8,660 nt of DNA from Nocardioides sp. (GTDB lineage: Bacteria > Actinomycetota > Actinomycetes > Propionibacteriales > Nocardioidaceae). The position numbers were made by a program, and so were the translations under genes. Of the stretch, positions 5,066 through 8,660 are shown in pieces. Numbering within the stretch: the stretch's first letter is position 1; each line of letters starts with the position of its first letter. The notes beneath the pieces are model-generated. The model saw only the letters and a program-made list of their open reading frames with translations, did not search any database and was not told where the DNA came from. The DNA lies in NCBI GenBank assembly GCA_030145945.1, contig JASLDK010000110.1:1-8660 (forward strand), written 5' to 3'.

Positions 5066-6979
5066 TCACCCGATCCGCAACGCCAACACCGGCGCCATCG
5101 CGCTGCCCGGGTCGATGACCTGGCGGTCCCGACCCGCGTGCTTGGCCCGGTAGAGCGCGGCGTCCGCGGCATGGAGCAAGGTCGTGGCGTCGTCGGCGCC
5201 GACCATCACGCCGCCGATGCTGAGGGTGACCCGGTCGAGGACCGGCCCGAGGGTGGCGGTGTGCTCCCGGACGGCGCTCACCAGGCTCTGGGCCGTCCGT
5301 TCGGCGTCCGCCCGGTCGGCGGTGCCGAGCAGGATGGCGAACTCGTCACCGCCGAGTCGCGCGACCGCGTCGGTGTGGCGGCGCATCCGCCCGCGCAACA
5401 CGTCGGCGACCGAGACCAACAGAGCGTCACCGGCGGCGTGCCCGAGGGTGTCGTTGACGGCCTTGAAGCGGTCGAGGTCGAGCATCAGCAGGGCGCCATG
5501 CTCCTCGCCGCTGCGTTGGCTGGCGAGGCTGTCCCGCAGCACGTCCTCGAACCAACGTCGGTTCGGCAGACCCGTGAGCAGGTCGTGATGAGCCAGATGG
5601 GCCAACTGCTGCTGCAGTCGCTCGCGTTCGGCCTGGTCGCGCACCGCATCGGTGACATCGATCGCGACGCCGAGGAATCCCGAGACGCTGCCGTCGTCGG
5701 CGCGCAGCTCACTCAACGCCAGCTGTGCGGACAGCTCGTGGCCGTCCTTGCGGTGGAAGGTCCAGGTTCGCGGCTCGCCCTCACGCCGAGCCAGCTCGGC
5801 GAGCACCTCGGCCGGTCGTACGCCGAGCTCCACGGCTGCCGCGGCGATCTCCCCGGCATCGATGAACGACGACGGTGAGACACGTCCGACGACCTCGCTG
5901 GCGGCGTACCCGAGAAGGCGCTCGGCGCCGACGCCGAAGGTACGGACCCGGCCGTCCTCGTCGCTGGCGAGCAGGGCGACCAACCGGCTCGCGTCCATCA
6001 GCGAGCGCAGCTCGGCGGCGACGGCGCGTTCCTGCGCGTGGCTGAAGGCCAGCGACAGTCCCGCGACCATCGTGATCAACACACACAGCTGCGCCACCAG
6101 TGCGCGCGCGGTCGGCTCGTGGAAGGACAGGAACGGACCACTGCCGAGCAGGGTCAGACTGACCGCGCTCGACGCGCAGGCCAGGGAGTGGATGACGGCC
6201 GCCAACGGGGTGAACCGGATGCCGGCCCAGAACGTCGGCACCAGCACGAGGAAGGCGAGGGCCGGCCCCTCGTCGGCGGTGAAGACGACCAGGTAGACGG
6301 CCGCTGTGGCGCTCCCCAGCAGGACCACCTCGGCGGCGCGCGCAGGGCTGCGCGGGCGCAACGACCTCCAGGTCGCCGACCAGACGCCGGGGCCACCGCG
6401 GCGGCGGTACGCCGAGGCCAGTGCCGGCCCGGCCAACAGCCCCACCAGTCCGACCGACACCACTCCGACGGTGTTGCGGCCCCACCAGGCCACGAAGGTG
6501 AGCCAGCTCCCGCCTCCGGTCAGCAGCTCCAGTCCGATGGACCCGAAGGTCGCGGCCACCAGGCAGGCGATCAGCGCAGCCAGGACCAGCCTGAGGAGTT
6601 CGTCGAGACGACCGAGAGCGCGTCTGCCTCCGAAGCCCCACACCTCGGGGATCCAACGCCGGGCCAGCGTCACCACCACGGCGACCTGCAGCAGGTTGGC
6701 GGCCATGAACACCAACGCCAACGCCGGGAGCGCGCCGGTGGTCGCATTGACGACGAAGCCGGCGAGGGCGAAGGCGGCGAGGTCGATCGCGACCGTACGC
6801 CGCGAGCTGGTGCAGATCCACAGCACGGCGACACCTGCCGCCGGCCACACCAGGCTCAGCGCGCTGCCGTCGATGATCGTGGCGCGGCCGACGTACCCGG
6901 CGCCCACGAAGACGGCCGTCCAGACGACCACCCGCGCGACGACGCGACCCCAGGCGGGATCGGTGGTGGTGGCTGGCAT
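5066..6979 (-). CDS. Membrane diguanylate cyclase, MASE1-PAS-GGDEF
   Basis: A 637-residue protein that should make cyclic di-GMP from two GTP at the inner face of the membrane. Residues 15-315 hold about eight to ten hydrophobic segments of MASE1 type, including SALSLVWPAAGVAVLW at 39-54. A PAS domain lies at about 325-446, ending GVAIDVTDA, and a short coiled coil (446-463) leads into the GGDEF domain (464-622). The catalytic motif is intact, RLGGDEFAILL at 541-551. The product-inhibition I-site RHTD occupies 534-537, exactly five residues before GGDEF. HDLLTGLPNRRWFE and LDLDRFKAVNDTLGHAAGD are also canonical. No EAL domain follows. The ATG at 6979 has only a weak GGCGGG before it. The gene lies 67 nt downstream of regX3 on the same strand, with no recognisable -10 box in between, so read-through from senX3-regX3 is plausible. 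The signal is unknown. Confidence 0.95.
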   Translation of the reverse strand: MPATTTDPAWGRVVARVVVWTAVFVGAGYVGRATIIDGSALSLVWPAAGVAVLWICTSSRRTVAIDLAAFALAGFVVNATTGALPALALVFMAANLLQVAVVVTLARRWIPEVWGFGGRRALGRLDELLRLVLAALIACLVAATFGSIGLELLTGGGSWLTFVAWWGRNTVGVVSVGLVGLLAGPALASAYRRRGGPGVWSATWRSLRPRSPARAAEVVLLGSATAAVYLVVFTADEGPALAFLVLVPTFWAGIRFTPLAAVIHSLACASSAVSLTLLGSGPFLSFHEPTARALVAQLCVLITMVAGLSLAFSHAQERAVAAELRSLMDASRLVALLASDEDGRVRTFGVGAERLLGYAASEVVGRVSPSSFIDAGEIAAAAVELGVRPAEVLAELARREGEPRTWTFHRKDGHELSAQLALSELRADDGSVSGFLGVAIDVTDAVRDQAERERLQQQLAHLAHHDLLTGLPNRRWFEDVLRDSLASQRSGEEHGALLMLDLDRFKAVNDTLGHAAGDALLVSVADVLRGRMRRHTDAVARLGGDEFAILLGTADRADAERTAQSLVSAVREHTATLGPVLDRVTLSIGGVMVGADDATTLLHAADAALYRAKHAGRDRQVIDPGSAMAPVLALRIG

Positions 6980-7009
6980 GCCCGCCAGATCGGCAGGGCG
7001 TCACCAGTC

Positions 7010-7050
7010 CTGAGACACCCTGGGCCAGCGGGGCAACCGCTGGCTCTCAG
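7010..7050 (-). terminator. Compound stem-loop between regX3 and the diguanylate cyclase gene
   Basis: An inner hairpin pairs GCCAGCGG (7024-7031) with CCGCTGGC (7037-7044) across a 5-nt loop. An outer 6-bp stem pairs CTGAGA (7010-7015) with TCTCAG (7045-7050), leaving an 8-nt bulge on one side. The structure takes in the regX3 stop codon. No T-run follows on the minus strand, so it may attenuate or process the mRNA rather than terminate fully. Confidence 0.5.
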
Positions 7051-7724
7051 ACGTCGAGCTTGTAGCCCAGGCCCCGGACCGTCACGAGATACTTCGGCTC
7101 GCTCGGCTCCGGCTCCAACTTCGCGCGCAAACGCTTGACGTGCACGTCGAGGGTCTTGGTGTCACCGACGTAGTCCGAACCCCACACCCGGTCGATCAGC
7201 TGGCCGCGGGTCAGCACCCGGCCCGGGTTGCGCAGGAACATCTCCAGCAGCTCGAACTCCTTGAGCGGCAGCCGCTGCTCGGAGCCGTCGACCGTCACGA
7301 CGTGACGCTCGACATCCATCCGCACCGGCCCCGCCTCGAGGGTGTCGGGCAGCAACTCCTCACCCAGTCCACGGCGCAGGACCGCGCGGATCCGGGCGAC
7401 CAGCTCGCGGGGGGAGTAGGGCTTGGTGACGTAGTCGTCGGCGCCCAACTCGAGTCCGACCACCTTGTCGACCTCGTCGTCCTTGGCACTGACCATGATC
7501 ACCGGCACGTTGGACGTCTGCCGGATCGTGCGGCACACCTCGGTGCCGGGGATGCCGGGCAGCATCAGGTCGAGCAGCACAATGTCGGCGCCGTTGCGAT
7601 CGAACTCCTTGAGCGCCTCGTTGCCGTCAGCCGCGATCGCGACCTCGAACCCCTCCTTGCGGAGCAGGTAGCCGAGCGCGTCGCTGTAGCTCTCCTCGTC
7701 CTCGACGACAAGAACACGGGTCAT
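7047..7724 (-). CDS. regX3: RegX3-like OmpR/PhoB-family response regulator
   Basis: A 225-residue response regulator, partner of the overlapping SenX3-like kinase. In mycobacteria this pair senses phosphate limitation and controls phosphate uptake genes; equivalents are called PhoP in streptomycetes. The receiver domain (1-118) has acidic residues E8 and D9, the phospho-acceptor D52 in LLDLMLPG, S79 and K101 in YVTKPYS. The winged-helix domain (about 128-225) carries LPLKEFELLEMFLRNPGRVLTR at 152-173 and the recognition region YVGDTKTLDVHVKRLRAKLE at 185-204, and it ends VTVRGLGYKL. These segments resemble mycobacterial RegX3 closely over the full length. The ATG at 7724 is preceded by AGGAGG (7 nt) and overlaps the kinase stop codon. 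Phosphate as the signal is inferred from the family. Confidence 0.94.
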   Translation of the reverse strand: MTRVLVVEDEESYSDALGYLLRKEGFEVAIAADGNEALKEFDRNGADIVLLDLMLPGIPGTEVCRTIRQTSNVPVIMVSAKDDEVDKVVGLELGADDYVTKPYSPRELVARIRAVLRRGLGEELLPDTLEAGPVRMDVERHVVTVDGSEQRLPLKEFELLEMFLRNPGRVLTRGQLIDRVWGSDYVGDTKTLDVHVKRLRAKLEPEPSEPKYLVTVRGLGYKLDV

Positions 7725-8660
7725 GACAGGTCCTCCTGATCAGTGCGGCGTCCACTCGGCACTTCCGGGGTGGACGTCAGCGGAGCCGGCCGCAGGTGCG
7801 GTGGCTCCGCGTCGTCGTGCGGGTGCTGCGGCAGGCTGAGGGTGAAGGTCGAACCCTGCCCCTCGACCGACCACACCCGCACCTCGCCGCCATGGGTGGC
7901 GGCCACGTGCTTGACGATCGACAGCCCCAGACCGGTGCCGCCGGTCGAACGGTGGCGGGCCGGATCGACCCGATAGAACCGTTCGAAGATGCGCTCGACC
8001 TCGGCCTCGGGGATACCGATGCCCTGGTCGATGACGGAGATCTCGACGTTGTGGCCGACCTGCTTGCGGGTCACCACGACGCGCGAGTTGGGGTCGGAGT
8101 AGGCCACGGCGTTCGCGACCAGGTTGGAGACCGCTGCGCTGACCTGCTTCTCGCTGCCGAGGACCTTCAGGCCCTCCTCGCCCTCCGCGATCACCGCGAT
8201 GTCCTTGGCGCCCGCGGTCATCGACACGAAGTCGAGGGCTGAGGCGACCATGTCGTCGATCGACACCGGCATCGGCGAGTCGAGCGGCTCGTCACCCTGC
8301 AGGCGCGAGAGCTCGATGATCTGCTGGATCAGGCGGGAGAGCCGGTCCGACTCGGTCAACATGCGAGAGGCGAAGCGATAGACCGCGTCCGGGTCGTCGG
8401 CCCCGTCCTGCACCGCCTCGGCCAGCAGGCGCATGGCGCCGACCGGCGTCTTCAGCTCATGGCTCACATTGGCCACGAAGTCCCGGCGTACGGCGTCGAC
8501 CTGACGTTCGCGCGTGCGGTCCTCGACCAGCGCCAGCACGAGTCGCGACCCGAGCGGCGCGACGCGCGCCGACACGTGCCGCGGCGTCCCCGCCGCACGA
8601 GGCACGATCAGCTCGGTCTCGCGGATCTGCCCGTCCCGGCGTACCTGTCGGATCAGGTCG
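7721..8660 (-). CDS. senX3: SenX3-like sensor histidine kinase, 5' end outside the window
   Basis: The C-terminal 312 residues of a membrane sensor kinase; the reading frame is open to the window edge. The visible part starts within the end of the sensory PAS region (LVLALVEDRTRERQVDAVRR). The HisKA domain follows, with DFVANVSHELKTPVG; its phospho-accepting His codon is at 8459-8461. The ATPase domain has the N box NLVANAVAYS, the G1 box DQGIGIP, the F box ERFYRVD and the G2 box TGGTGLGLSIVKH, all intact. Wording of the H box and the stretch RVWSVEGQGSTFTLSLP match SenX3 of mycobacteria. A tail of about 40 residues, rich in Pro and His, ends the protein. The N-terminal membrane segments expected for the family cannot be checked. 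It phosphorylates the RegX3-like regulator encoded next, with which it overlaps by 4 nt. Confidence 0.94.
   Translation of the reverse strand, partial: DLIRQVRRDGQIRETELIVPRAAGTPRHVSARVAPLGSRLVLALVEDRTRERQVDAVRRDFVANVSHELKTPVGAMRLLAEAVQDGADDPDAVYRFASRMLTESDRLSRLIQQIIELSRLQGDEPLDSPMPVSIDDMVASALDFVSMTAGAKDIAVIAEGEEGLKVLGSEKQVSAAVSNLVANAVAYSDPNSRVVVTRKQVGHNVEISVIDQGIGIPEAEVERIFERFYRVDPARHRSTGGTGLGLSIVKHVAATHGGEVRVWSVEGQGSTFTLSLPQHPHDDAEPPHLRPAPLTSTPEVPSGRRTDQEDLS
7732..7737 (-). promoter_or_regulatory. Ribosome-binding site of regX3
   Basis: On the minus strand a perfect AGGAGG lies 7 nt before the ATG, within the last codons of the kinase gene. It confirms the start and allows initiation in addition to coupling through the ATGA overlap. 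Confidence 0.8.

Noticed and set aside
7000..7019. GTCACC and GACACC near the start of the cyclase gene as a RegX3/PHO box
   Set aside because: The spacing is 14 nt rather than the 11-nt period of PHO box direct repeats, and the match to GTTCACC is poor.
5781..7138. Long open frames on both strands overlapping the cyclase and the end of regX3
   Set aside because: MASE1, PAS and GGDEF motifs lie in one continuous minus-strand frame; the others are compositional shadows.

Overview
This window looks like chromosomal DNA of a high-GC actinobacterium, possibly Propionibacteriales/Nocardioides-like. The order-level guess is an inference from codon and motif style only. The support for Actinobacteria is mshA (mycothiol biosynthesis), an actinobacterial YbjN protein and a SenX3-RegX3-type two-component pair. 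The region is very tightly packed: there are three 4-nt ATGA start/stop overlaps, two convergent gene pairs with exactly 4 nt between their stop codons, and no gene-free stretch over 175 nt. I see no tRNA, rRNA, CRISPR, insertion sequence or phage gene.

Left part (1-2363): a short-chain dehydrogenase, cut by the window edge and read leftward, is divergent from mshA, which overlaps a YbjN-family gene by 4 nt. This SDR / mshA / ybjN order resembles the M. tuberculosis Rv0484c-Rv0486-Rv0487 neighbourhood, where senX3-regX3 lies a few genes further on. Here senX3-regX3 is also nearby, but on the opposite strand.

Middle part (2368-5061): a leftward DGPF (YCII-like) gene and an ECF42-type sigma factor with a long C-terminal extension form a two-gene operon, coupled by an ATGA overlap. 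Upstream of the DGPF gene is a close match to the promoter reported for ECF42 sigma factors (TGTCGA, 17 nt, CGTC), which suggests autoregulation. Part of this promoter lies in a 13-bp direct repeat of 23-bp period, next to a 16-bp palindrome. A divergent EamA/DMT exporter gene shares the 175-bp intergenic region and appears to be transcribed leaderless from its own housekeeping-type promoter.

Right part (5066-8660): read leftward, a senX3-like histidine kinase (5' end outside the window) overlaps regX3. A MASE1-PAS-GGDEF diguanylate cyclase follows 67 nt downstream on the same strand, separated by a compound stem-loop without a U-tract. This raises the possibility that phosphate-type signalling and c-di-GMP synthesis are transcriptionally linked. 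No gene family here is new. The points most worth checking are the promoter and repeat architecture at 3939-4113, the regX3-diguanylate cyclase linkage, and the rearranged mshA/senX3-regX3 neighbourhood.
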